Origin: Burkholderiaceae bacterium
Lineage (GTDB): Bacteria; Pseudomonadota; Gammaproteobacteria; Burkholderiales; Burkholderiaceae_C
NCBI GenBank assembly: GCA_004299095.1
Contig: SCQQ01000122.1
Location: 1-36,429, forward strand
Direction of reading: 5' to 3'
Length of the DNA: 36,429 nt
This document shows positions 7,575 through 14,681 of this stretch, in pieces (the first letter of the stretch is position 1; every line of letters starts with the position of its first letter). The position numbers and the translations under genes were made by a program. The notes below the pieces were generated by a model. It made no database searches. It saw only the letters and a program-made list of their open reading frames with translations, and was not told the origin of the DNA.

Positions 7575-8746
7575 TTGTGACTCTCCCGTGATTCCAGCGT
7601 TTTGAGTGCGCTCACCAGGCTGCTGCTTGCGAAGAAGCCCGAGAATTCCTGTACTTTGCGGCCGTTGCGGTCGAGCAGCGCGACGAACGGCAGGCCGACG
7701 CCGCCGTACGAAGCGAGCAAGTGCTCGAGCGCCGGCTCGGGACGCGTCAAATCGGCCCGGAGCGCCACCACGCCGGAACGCGCAACGGCCTGAACGACCG
7801 CACTGTCCTCGTAAGTGGTCTTTTCGAGCACCTTGCAATTGATGCACCACTGCGCGGTGAACTCGACCATGGCCGGGCGGCCCAGTGCCGAGAGCGCTGC
7901 CACGCCATCCGGCCGCAGCGGCTGCCAGGCAATCGCACGGCTTGGCACGGCGGCATCGACGGCCAGCGCGAGCGCGGCGAGTCCCACGAATCCGGCGACG
8001 GCGCGCGACGCCCGCTCCGGCGTGCGCACGAAGCGGTACGCCGCCCACAGCAGCACGCCCGCGGAAAGGGCGGCCCACAAAGGCTGGATCCACGCCGTCG
8101 GGAGCACGCTTTGCAGAAAAAAGAGCGCCATGGCAAGCAGCAGCCAGCCGAAACTCTGGCGGATCGATTCCGTCCAGGCGCCCGCGTGCGGCAAGCGCTT
8201 GAGCAGCCCGGGCCGCAACATCAGCACGGCGTAGGGCAGCGCGAGGCCAGCACCGATCGACACGAAGATGGCGACGATGTTGGCGGTGGGCTGGGTGAGC
8301 GCGAAGACGAGCACGCCGCCCAGCAGCGGTCCGGTGCAGGGCGTCGAGAGCAGGGCGCACACCAAGCCTGAGAAAAACGGATCGAGAAACCGGCCGCCGC
8401 GCCAGGTCGCGAGCGCGCGAGGCACGACAGGGCCCCGGCCCAGAAAATTGGCTGCAGCAAGCGCCGCCATCAAGGCGCTCAAAATGATCAGCAGCAGGCG
8501 TGACTGGAACAGCACGCCCCACTGCCAATGCAGCAGCGCCGTCGCCAGACCGAGCGCCGTGAAAAACAGCATCGATCCCGCGGTGAAGAGCACCGCTGAC
8601 GCCGCGCGCGGCGTCAGCCGCTTGCCGGACGCGTTGAGTACCGCGCGCACCTTGAGCGGAATCGCCGGCAGCACGCACGGCGTCAGGTTCAAGAGCAGGC
8701 CGGCGCCCGCAGCAAGCAGGATCTGGAGGAAGAGCAGGGAAGTCAT
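7571..8746 (-). CDS. DsbD-like transmembrane reductase with C-terminal thioredoxin domain
   Basis: A 391-residue membrane protein carrying the beta and gamma parts of a DsbD-type reductase. The membrane half (residues 1-260) has several hydrophobic helices and the two membrane Cys motifs LTPCVLPAIP (Cys 24) and STPCTGPLLGG (about Cys 136). The C-terminal 120 residues form a thioredoxin domain with WCINCK. Such proteins take electrons from cytoplasmic thioredoxin across the inner membrane. The N-terminal alpha domain of DsbD is missing but is supplied by the next gene, with which it overlaps by 4 bp. It starts only 9 bp after the multicopper-oxidase-like gene, so they form one operon. The job is probably reduction of Cys residues in periplasmic copper or haem proteins. 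Confidence 0.88.
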   Translation of the reverse strand: MTSLLFLQILLAAGAGLLLNLTPCVLPAIPLKVRAVLNASGKRLTPRAASAVLFTAGSMLFFTALGLATALLHWQWGVLFQSRLLLIILSALMAALAAANFLGRGPVVPRALATWRGGRFLDPFFSGLVCALLSTPCTGPLLGGVLVFALTQPTANIVAIFVSIGAGLALPYAVLMLRPGLLKRLPHAGAWTESIRQSFGWLLLAMALFFLQSVLPTAWIQPLWAALSAGVLLWAAYRFVRTPERASRAVAGFVGLAALALAVDAAVPSRAIAWQPLRPDGVAALSALGRPAMVEFTAQWCINCKVLEKTTYEDSAVVQAVARSGVVALRADLTRPEPALEHLLASYGGVGLPFVALLDRNGRKVQEFSGFFASSSLVSALKTLESRESHK

Positions 8747-8755
8747 GGCGGCGCA

Positions 8756-10456
8756 TCACGCGAGGGCGCGTGCGGGTTTGACGCGATAGTCGCGCATCAG
8801 GCCGCTGGCCGCATGCTCGAGCATGTGGCACTGGTAAGCGTAGGTGCCCGCAAAGTCCTTGAAGCGCATGATGAGCCGCACGCGTTCATTCGGCATCAGC
8901 AGCACGGTGTCCTGCCAGCCTGGCTGGATGCGGCCGGCGTTCACGTCGCTGCCGGACGTGCCGCCGCTCCATCCCAGCACCTGGAACTGCAAACCGTGCA
9001 AATGGATCGCATGCGCCATCATCCCGTTGTTCTCGAACTCCCAGATTTCCGTGGTGTCGAGCGTCACGATCTCATCGCTCGCCACTTCGTTCATCTGCAT
9101 GCTGCGGCCGTTGAAGCCCCACCGCATGTGACCCATGGTGACGCGGAATTGGCGCGGCCTCTTGTGATTGACGGCGTCTTCCGCGCGCAGCCGGGCGACG
9201 GTGCTCAGGTGTCGGGGCAGTTCGAGCGTTCCGGCAGCCTTGCGCGTCACGTCGACCGTGAGAATCGGGAATTCGGCACCATCGGGCAGCGGCGCGCTGC
9301 CCATCATGCGGCCCATCAGCTCGCCCAGCGCGCCGCCTCCCATGCCGCCTCCCATCATGCCCATCGAACCCTTGAAAGCGCGGCTGATCAGCCTGTGTTC
9401 TGTTCCGATCGCGTCCTGACTGAAATCAGCCCAGAGTTCGACGCGCTGCCCGGGCGTGAGCATCACGAAATCCTTTTCCAGCGGCGCATCGAGCAGGCCG
9501 CCATCGGTGGCGATCACCGCGAGCGGCCGGCCGTCCTGCCAGGCGATTTTGTACGTGCGGGCGTTCGATGCATTCAGCACGCGCAGGCGATAGGCGTGCG
9601 TGGCGACTTCGAGGCGCGCGTCCGGCTGGCCGTTGACGCAGATGGTGTCGCCAAAGAACCCCATCATGCGCGTCATCATGCTGCCCATGCCGCCGGACAT
9701 CATGCCGTCGCCCATCATTCCCCGGCCACCCATCATCCCCTGGCCCATCATGCCGCCGCGCGGCGTGGGCGTCTGCGCGCCAGAGTTGCCGTCGGTCGCG
9801 GCACCGGGGCCGGTGCCGGGCAGGTAGAGCAGCCGGTTGCCATCGCCGAAACTACGATCCTGAATGACGACAGGCAGGTCGTATTCGCCGCGCGGCAGGG
9901 ACAAAGCGTCCTCCTCCTTGTCGCTGACGTTGAGCAAGCCAGCGAGGCCGAAATAGACCTGCTCGGGCGTGTGATCCGCGGCCATGGCGTGGTACCAGTA
10001 CGTGCCGGCGCGGTCGCGCACTTCGAACTCGTAGCGGTAGCGCTCGCCGGGCGCTGCCTCGTAGCGCGGCAGTCCCATCATGTCGGCCGGAACGTGCAGG
10101 CCGTGCCAGTTGATGATGCTCGGCTGATCGATCTTGTTGATGAAATCGATGCGCACCTTCTGGCCGCGCCGCAGGTGCAGGATGGGCCCGAGCCAGGCAC
10201 CGTTCCAGCTTTGCACGCTGGCTGGATCACCTTTCAACACGCGCGCCCGGTACGACCACGCGGGCGTTTTGGGCCCCGAGCGCAACGCGACGTCATGCGG
10301 GGCGGCCGTCAATTCGAGCGCCAGATCAGGTTCGAACGGGCTCTCTTGTCGCTCTGCCGCATGGGCCGCGGGCACACCGACCAAGGTCGCGGCCGAAGCC
10401 GCGCCGGCGTAGCACAGCACGTCGCGGCGCGTCGCGTAAAAATCATCCGCTTTCAT
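8756..10456 (-). CDS. Met-rich multicopper-oxidase-like protein with altered trinuclear site
   Basis: A 566-residue protein of the CopA/CueO-type multicopper oxidase superfamily. The N-terminus has a twin-arginine-like signal (TRRDVL followed by a hydrophobic stretch and AHA-A), indicating Tat export. Cupredoxin domains are recognisable, with Met-rich insertions at about 235-268 and 362-388 that probably bind Cu(I). Of the four copper-ligand motifs, HAIHLHG (482-488) is intact. The first reads NWHG with Asn116 for His, the second reads HAM (156-158) for HxH, and the fourth reads QCHMLEH (542-548) for HCHxxxH. Thus three trinuclear-cluster histidines are absent, while the type-1 ligands His482, Cys543 and His548 remain, with Leu553 at the usual axial Met position. 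Oxygen reduction therefore looks doubtful; copper binding or electron transfer is more likely. Confidence 0.85.
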   Translation of the reverse strand: MKADDFYATRRDVLCYAGAASAATLVGVPAAHAAERQESPFEPDLALELTAAPHDVALRSGPKTPAWSYRARVLKGDPASVQSWNGAWLGPILHLRRGQKVRIDFINKIDQPSIINWHGLHVPADMMGLPRYEAAPGERYRYEFEVRDRAGTYWYHAMAADHTPEQVYFGLAGLLNVSDKEEDALSLPRGEYDLPVVIQDRSFGDGNRLLYLPGTGPGAATDGNSGAQTPTPRGGMMGQGMMGGRGMMGDGMMSGGMGSMMTRMMGFFGDTICVNGQPDARLEVATHAYRLRVLNASNARTYKIAWQDGRPLAVIATDGGLLDAPLEKDFVMLTPGQRVELWADFSQDAIGTEHRLISRAFKGSMGMMGGGMGGGALGELMGRMMGSAPLPDGAEFPILTVDVTRKAAGTLELPRHLSTVARLRAEDAVNHKRPRQFRVTMGHMRWGFNGRSMQMNEVASDEIVTLDTTEIWEFENNGMMAHAIHLHGLQFQVLGWSGGTSGSDVNAGRIQPGWQDTVLLMPNERVRLIMRFKDFAGTYAYQCHMLEHAASGLMRDYRVKPARALA

Positions 10457-10536
10457 TTCAATGTCCTATTTGTTGGTTGCAGCGCCATGGCTTGCGCCGC
10501 ATCGCGGCGTGCCGCAAGCGCGTGCCGCGTCATGGT

Positions 10537-11151
10537 TCATCTCGGACGTCCGCGGCCTTCGTAAAAATAAGTGAAGGGCCTCGGGCCTTTCATGTAGCTG
10601 GTTTCGACTTGCGGCAGGTCAAAGCCCGCACGCTCGATCAGCGCTCGGATCGGTCGATCCAGGTGGCAGCCGCCCGCGAACTTCGACCAGAGCGGGGTCA
10701 AGCCGTGTTGCCAGCGCTGCACGGACTGCTCGGGTGCGAGGCCGTGCTCGACGAACAGCAGCTGTCCGCCCGGTTTGAGCACACGACGCATCTCGCCCAG
10801 CGCCCGTTCGACGTGCGCGATGCTGCATAGCGTCCACGTCGTGACCACCGTGTCGATGCTGTGGTCGTCCAGTGGAATGGCTTCGGCCGAGCCCGCGAGA
10901 AAAATCACTGGCGCCGCGGCCGTGTCCACTGCTCGCCGCGCGATGGCAATGAGTTGCCGCGATGGCTCCAGCGCGTGGATGTCGCGCACGGCCGTCGTGT
11001 AGAGCGGCAAATTGAGCCCGGTGCCGATGCCGATCTCCAGCACGTGGCCGTTGGCCATGCCGACCACGCGCTCGCGATACGGCAGCAGGCGTTCGCTTTT
11101 CATGGCCCAGCCGCAGAGGCGCGGCAGGACGATGTCGTCGTAGAGGCTCAT
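10537..11151 (-). CDS. Class I SAM-dependent methyltransferase
   Basis: A 204-residue protein with a Rossmann-type methyltransferase fold. Motif I is VLEIGIGTGLN (about residues 37-47), followed by the acidic end of strand 2 in IHALEPS, a segment GSAEAIPLDDHSID (motif II region) and LKPGGQLLFVEHG (post-motif III). The layout resembles small methyltransferases of the UbiE/METTL7-like type. The substrate cannot be told from the sequence. No signal peptide is present, so it acts in the cytosol. It sits between the 43-residue Met-rich peptide and the multicopper-oxidase-like gene with short gaps on the same strand, so it is probably co-transcribed with the copper operon, where its role is unexplained. 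Confidence 0.8.
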   Translation of the reverse strand: MSLYDDIVLPRLCGWAMKSERLLPYRERVVGMANGHVLEIGIGTGLNLPLYTTAVRDIHALEPSRQLIAIARRAVDTAAAPVIFLAGSAEAIPLDDHSIDTVVTTWTLCSIAHVERALGEMRRVLKPGGQLLFVEHGLAPEQSVQRWQHGLTPLWSKFAGGCHLDRPIRALIERAGFDLPQVETSYMKGPRPFTYFYEGRGRPR

Positions 11152-11181
11152 CTTGGCGCCCTGCGCAATCTGAGTGCCGCC

Positions 11182-11313
11182 TTATTTGTGAAACAGGTAC
11201 TTGATCAGCGCCAGGATCGCGAGCACCAGCAAGACGATCACGAGGACGGCACCCAGCCCCATGAACAACATCCCGCCGCCCATGCCGCCGGCCATCATGG
11301 TGTTTGTCATCAT
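11182..11313 (-). CDS. 43-residue Met/Gly-rich single-pass membrane peptide
   Basis: A short gene that standard length cut-offs would miss. It starts with two consecutive ATG codons, and the N-terminal 18 residues hold seven Met and six Gly (MMTNTMMAGGMGGGMLFM). A clean transmembrane helix follows (LGAVLVIVLLVLAILALI), then a short basic tail KYLFHK and TAA. It begins 6 bp after the stop of the DUF411 gene and ends 30 bp before the methyltransferase start, all on one strand, which fits an operon gene well. The Met clusters could bind Cu(I) at the periplasmic face of the membrane, as in other Met-rich copper proteins; this is inference. No named family is recognised. The uncertainty is whether it is translated. 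Confidence 0.7.
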   Translation of the reverse strand: MMTNTMMAGGMGGGMLFMGLGAVLVIVLLVLAILALIKYLFHK

Positions 11314-11319
11314 GATCGG

Positions 11320-11778
11320 TTACTCCCGGGCATAGATGAAGGGCTCGCCCTTGCCGAACGCATGAACGACGAACGGGCCTTGCTTTTCCATGCCCGGTTC
11401 GTCCATTCCCGGTGCGCCGAGCGGCATGCCGGGCAGCGTGATCCCGGTGATCGCCGGGCGCTCGCGCAGCAAACGCCGGACGATGTCAACGGGCACGAGC
11501 CCGTCGACCACGTAACCGTCCACGAGCAGGGTGTGGCAGCCTTCCAGGTCGTGCGGCACGCCGTGCTCGCGCTGCACCCGGGCCAGGTCGGTGTCGATGG
11601 TCTTGACGTTGAAACCGTTCCGGTCGAGATACCGGGCGTAGCGGTTGCAACAGTCGCAGTTCGGGTTTTTGTAGAGCGTGGCCGAGATGGCGCGCGCCGC
11701 GCTGGCAGGCAGCGTGAAAACCGCAGCCGCCAGCGCCAGCGGCGCCAGCACCACGGTGCGTCTCACAGAATTGATCAT
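11320..11778 (-). CDS. DUF411 / CopG-like periplasmic copper-binding protein
   Basis: A 152-residue exported protein. The N-terminus has an Arg-containing n-region, a hydrophobic core (VVLAPLALAAAVFTL) and a signal peptidase site near ASA-AR. The mature part starts with LYKNPNCDCCNRYARYL, which carries the CxCC motif of DUF411 proteins. DUF411 members, including Vibrio cholerae CopG, are periplasmic copper proteins of copper-resistance loci. The C-terminal half contains GCHTLLVDGYVVDGLVP and a Met/Pro-rich stretch LPGMPLGAPGMDEPGMEKQG that resembles copper-binding tails. The start at 11778 puts the signal peptide at the N-terminus; an upstream in-frame codon at 11829 would mask it. Its position in the operon supports a copper role. 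Confidence 0.85.
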   Translation of the reverse strand: MINSVRRTVVLAPLALAAAVFTLPASAARAISATLYKNPNCDCCNRYARYLDRNGFNVKTIDTDLARVQREHGVPHDLEGCHTLLVDGYVVDGLVPVDIVRRLLRERPAITGITLPGMPLGAPGMDEPGMEKQGPFVVHAFGKGEPFIYARE

Positions 11779-11972
11779 GATTGAAAGTTCTCCGTATTCG
11801 GTGGATTGGGGGCTCGTCGCGAAACGCACAGAAGCGCTTCAGAATCGCGGCGGGCTCGATTTGATCCGGGGTGACCGGCGTGCCAGCGATTGCGCTGGGC
11901 TGGTCGAGCGGCGCCGCGGCACCGGCCGCGAATGCATTCGGCCGGCGCACGGCGCCGCACGCGACGCGCCAA

Positions 11973-12326
11973 TCAAACGACGGCGGCGCTGCGCGGAGGC
12001 CGGCGCAAGGGCGCCGGCGGCAAGCGGCCGAAATAGCCGGAATAGAGGAAAAGCGGAGTGGCCGAATCAATCGCGGCGTTGGCCCCGACGCGCATCCCGG
12101 CGGCGACAGCCCCGCAGCAAGCGGTCACGGAACAGCACGGCGTCGGGTTGGAGGGCCGCTGCGGACACAGCGGGCACTGCGCCTCGGCGGCGGCGTGCTG
12201 CGTCGCCATGGCGGCTTGGCCTTCAGCGCACGCGGGCGCGGCCAGCGCCGGTCGCGCCGACAGCACGCCGACCATGACGAACATGGCGAACATGGCGATC
12301 AGCCAATGAGCGAGAAGCCGCTTCAT
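11973..12326 (-). CDS. Small Cys-rich exported protein of the copper operon
   Basis: A 117-residue protein with an N-terminal signal peptide or anchor (LIAMFAMFVMVGVLSA, possible cleavage after ALA-A). The mature part contains about seven Cys in a short span: one near the mature N-terminus, then CPLC and CCSVTACCG. The tail YFGRLPPAPLRRPPRS, with its Pro/Arg-rich end, recalls DUF2946/CopL-like small copper-associated proteins, but I cannot assign it firmly. It is the first gene of the probable copper series, 194 bp before the DUF411 gene. The Cys clusters suggest Cu(I) or other thiophilic metal binding in the periplasm. The start at 12326 is chosen because it gives a good signal peptide; upstream codons would add arginine-rich sequence overlapping the DUF1993 gene. 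Confidence 0.65.
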   Translation of the reverse strand: MKRLLAHWLIAMFAMFVMVGVLSARPALAAPACAEGQAAMATQHAAAEAQCPLCPQRPSNPTPCCSVTACCGAVAAGMRVGANAAIDSATPLFLYSGYFGRLPPAPLRRPPRSAAVV

Positions 12327-12412
12327 GCGTTGGACTGTAGCGCGGCGCCGGACGCCTTGCATTCCGCGCCGTCGCGCGTACCCACCCGGCAGCGGAACGC
12401 GGCGTGCGTGGG

Positions 12413-12916
12413 TCAGAGTCCGAGGAAGTCGCGCTTGCCGATGGGCGCGCCCGCCGTGCGCAGGATGTCGTAAGCCGTCACGCAGTGGAACAAGAAGTTC
12501 GGCAGTGCATAACTGAAGAGGTAGTCCTGGCCGGTGAATTTGACCGGGTGCGGCCCCATCTTGAATTCGATGGTGCGCGCTTCGCAGCCGTCGACTTGCG
12601 CGGGCTTGAAGGTCTTGAGGTACGCGATGGTGGCCGCGATGCGCTCGCGTGCCTGGGCGACCGTGGTTTCGGTATCCGGGAAAGCCTTGCCTTCCACGTT
12701 GGCCAGGCGTGCGGCGCTGCGGGCGGCGGTGTCGCACGCGATCTGCACCTGCTTGATGAGCGGGAACATGTCGAAGATCAGCCGCTGCTGCAGCAGCCGG
12801 TCGGCGTCCACGTTCTTGCTCTGGGCGAACGCCGCGCCCTTTTCCAGCACCTTGGACAGGTTGGAAAGCGCGTGCTCGAACACCGGAAGCGAGGCCTGGT
12901 ACATCGAAATCGTCAT
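12413..12916 (-). CDS. DUF1993 domain protein
   Basis: A 167-residue protein matching the general look of DUF1993, a helical family related to the DinB-like four-helix fold. It starts MTISMYQASLPVFEHALSNL, has the internal LIFDMFPLIKQVQIACDTAA segment, and ends with YLFSYALPNFLFHCVTAYDILR and KRDFLGL, the family's conserved C-terminal pattern. Biochemical function is unknown. The protein is probably cytosolic; no signal peptide is seen. It lies 86 bp upstream of the Cys-rich exported gene on the same strand, so read-through into the copper operon is possible but its content does not tie it to copper. It diverges from the ThpR-like gene across a 171-bp gap. Confidence 0.82.
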   Translation of the reverse strand: MTISMYQASLPVFEHALSNLSKVLEKGAAFAQSKNVDADRLLQQRLIFDMFPLIKQVQIACDTAARSAARLANVEGKAFPDTETTVAQARERIAATIAYLKTFKPAQVDGCEARTIEFKMGPHPVKFTGQDYLFSYALPNFLFHCVTAYDILRTAGAPIGKRDFLGL

Positions 12917-13087
12917 CGAAGAACTCCTTGTTGTCAGCAGAAACTCAAAACGTGTCGATTATGTGACGCGGGGACAATCATCGGGACCAGCCGCAACAAG
13001 CGACAGGCGGGCGCAGTGCGATGTCTGTGGGTATCGGCAACGGCGCACGAGCGCGTGACGACGCGGCGCATTGAAATGGCTTGATTG

Positions 13088-13639
13088 ATGTCAGACGCGA
13101 ATCCGCACAACACGCCGCGACGGCTGTTCACCGCGCTGTTCCCGATCGCGGCGGCCAGCGCCCTGATCGACGCGGAACGCCGCACCTGGGGCGCCTTGCC
13201 GCGCACGTTGCGCCCTGTGCGCGAGCGCATGCACGTCACGTTGCAGTTTTTCAACCAAGTGGACGCTCGCGAGGAGAAAGCGTGGCTGGCTGCGCTGGCC
13301 GGCTTGCGCTTTGCACCGTTCGACCTGGTGCTGGATCGTGCCGAGATCTGGCGCGCGCCGCGCGGCAGCATCGTCGTGTTGCGGCCGGCCGGGAATGCGG
13401 CGCTCGACGGCTTGCACGCGGCCACGGACGAACTGGCACGGTGTGCCGGCCTTGCCTCGGAGCAGCGCCGCTGGAAACCGCATCTGACCGCGCTGCGCCA
13501 CGCCGAAAAAGTGGCGTTGGCCCCGCTCGCAAAGCCCATTGCCTGGCGCGTGCGACGCGTGGAGCTGATTTGGTCCGACCTGCAGGCACGGCCACCGCGC
13601 TATCACGTGCTGGGACGGGTTGGCGGAGCGGCCGCCTGA
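13088..13639 (+). CDS. thpR: RNA 2',3'-cyclic phosphodiesterase (2H family, ThpR-like)
   Basis: A 183-residue member of the 2H phosphoesterase family, once annotated as 2'-5' RNA ligase. The two catalytic HxT motifs are HVTLQFF (about residues 47-53) and HLTALRHA (about 136-143), about 90 residues apart, as in ThpR. The N-terminus RRLFTALFPIAAASALI is also typical (RLF-A-P). These enzymes open 2',3'-cyclic phosphates on RNA ends. The ATG at 13088 is taken as the start; a TTG immediately before it is in frame but needs no use. The gene diverges from DUF1993 and is followed by an SDR gene after 161 bp on the same strand. Its cellular role in bacteria is poorly known. Confidence 0.85.
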   Translation: MSDANPHNTPRRLFTALFPIAAASALIDAERRTWGALPRTLRPVRERMHVTLQFFNQVDAREEKAWLAALAGLRFAPFDLVLDRAEIWRAPRGSIVVLRPAGNAALDGLHAATDELARCAGLASEQRRWKPHLTALRHAEKVALAPLAKPIAWRVRRVELIWSDLQARPPRYHVLGRVGGAAA

Positions 13640-13800
13640 CGGCCTGATCCACCGCGTTGAAGAACGCATCAACGGAACCGTTCGGGCGTCAATGAGGCTC
13701 TTTGCAGGGCGCCCGCTGACCCGCGCCAGGACCGCTGCTGGCGTCCATGACCCTCTCGGGCGCATGATGCGCGATCGGAACTTTTTCGCGGAGATCAGTC

Positions 13801-14631
13801 ATGGCCTCGACAGTCTTGATCACGGGTTGTTCTTCCGGCATCGGCGCGGCTGCGGTTCGCCGCTTTGCCGAGCACGGCTGGAACGTGGCGGCAACCTTGC
13901 GCAATCCCGCCAAGGTCCATTTCGAGCACGCCGCCGGCTGCGTCGAAGCATTCGCGCTCGACGTGACGGATGCTCGCGCCGTCGACGCGGCGGTCGCCGC
14001 GACGCTCAAGCGCTTCGGCCAGATCGACGTGGTGATGAACGTTGCGGGCTACGGCCTGTTCGGGCCGTTCGAGACGGCAACCGCGGAGGCGATCCAGCGC
14101 GAGTTCGACACCAACGTGGGCGGCGTTTTTGCCGTGACCCGGGCGGTGCTGCCGCACCTGCGCGAACGCCGCAGCGGCGTAATCATCAACGTGGCGTCGC
14201 TGACCGGGCTCGTGGCCATGCCGCTGTATTCGATTTACGCGGCGTCCAAGTTTGCCGTGGTCGGGTTTTCCGAATCGCTGAGCCACGAATTGGCGGCCTT
14301 CGGCATCCGCGTCAAGGTGTTTGCGCCGGGCGCGGTGGCCACCAACTTTTCCGGGTCGTCGCTCGCGCGCACCTTCGATGGCGACGGCGGCCCTTACGCC
14401 GACGCCATCCGCAAGGCCCTGGCCGCTTTCGAAGCCAATCGCGCCGCGGGTGGTTCCGCCTCATCGCCCGAGCAGGTGGCGCAGGCGCTGTACGAGGCCG
14501 CCACCGACGGCAGCGCGCAAGTGTTGTACGTGACCGGCGACGACGCGCATGCCGTTCTGAAAGCGCGCCATGAAATGGGCGAGGAGGCGCTGCTCGCGGG
14601 AGTGCGCCAGCGGTTCGGGCTGGCGGGCTGA
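13801..14631 (+). CDS. Short-chain dehydrogenase/reductase (SDR family)
   Basis: A 276-residue classical SDR. The N-terminal TGCSSGIG at about residues 8-15 is the TGxxxGxG dinucleotide-binding motif. LDVTDARAV supplies the acidic residue contacting adenine, NVAGYG is the NAG-like structural motif, NVASLTG carries the catalytic Ser, and YSIYAASK the catalytic Tyr/Lys (YxxxK). The Arg in the segment after strand 2 (ATLRNP) favours NADP(H), which is inferred. The substrate is not evident. The protein is cytosolic. A small hairpin after the stop, between this gene and convergent livM, may terminate transcription. Nothing nearby indicates the pathway. Confidence 0.9.
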   Translation: MASTVLITGCSSGIGAAAVRRFAEHGWNVAATLRNPAKVHFEHAAGCVEAFALDVTDARAVDAAVAATLKRFGQIDVVMNVAGYGLFGPFETATAEAIQREFDTNVGGVFAVTRAVLPHLRERRSGVIINVASLTGLVAMPLYSIYAASKFAVVGFSESLSHELAAFGIRVKVFAPGAVATNFSGSSLARTFDGDGGPYADAIRKALAAFEANRAAGGSASSPEQVAQALYEAATDGSAQVLYVTGDDAHAVLKARHEMGEEALLAGVRQRFGLAG

Positions 14632-14641
14632 CGCATTCGAT

Positions 14642-14659
14642 CCACGGTTGCCGCCGTGG
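14642..14659. terminator. Candidate hairpin between convergent genes
   Basis: CCACGG and CCGTGG form a perfect 6-bp stem with a 6-base loop in the 50-bp gap between the stops of the SDR gene and livM. Only a short T-run follows on the plus strand, so termination strength is uncertain. Confidence 0.35.
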
Positions 14660-14681
14660 CGGATGGTTTTGAACAGCCTGG

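Noticed and set aside
9655-9760. Tandem-looking repeats in the oxidase-like gene
   Set aside because: They are explained by the repeated Met-Met-Gly codons of a Met-rich segment, not by a DNA repeat element or CRISPR.
8813-10564. A long plus-strand open frame (583 codons) antisense to the multicopper-oxidase-like gene
   Set aside because: It is His/Arg/Ala-rich without family resemblance, as expected for the complement of a GC-rich gene; the minus-strand gene has clear motifs and an export signal.
12380-12412. ACCCAC/GTGGGT inverted repeat between DUF1993 and the copper operon
   Set aside because: Loop of about 20 bases and no T-run; too weak to call a terminator.
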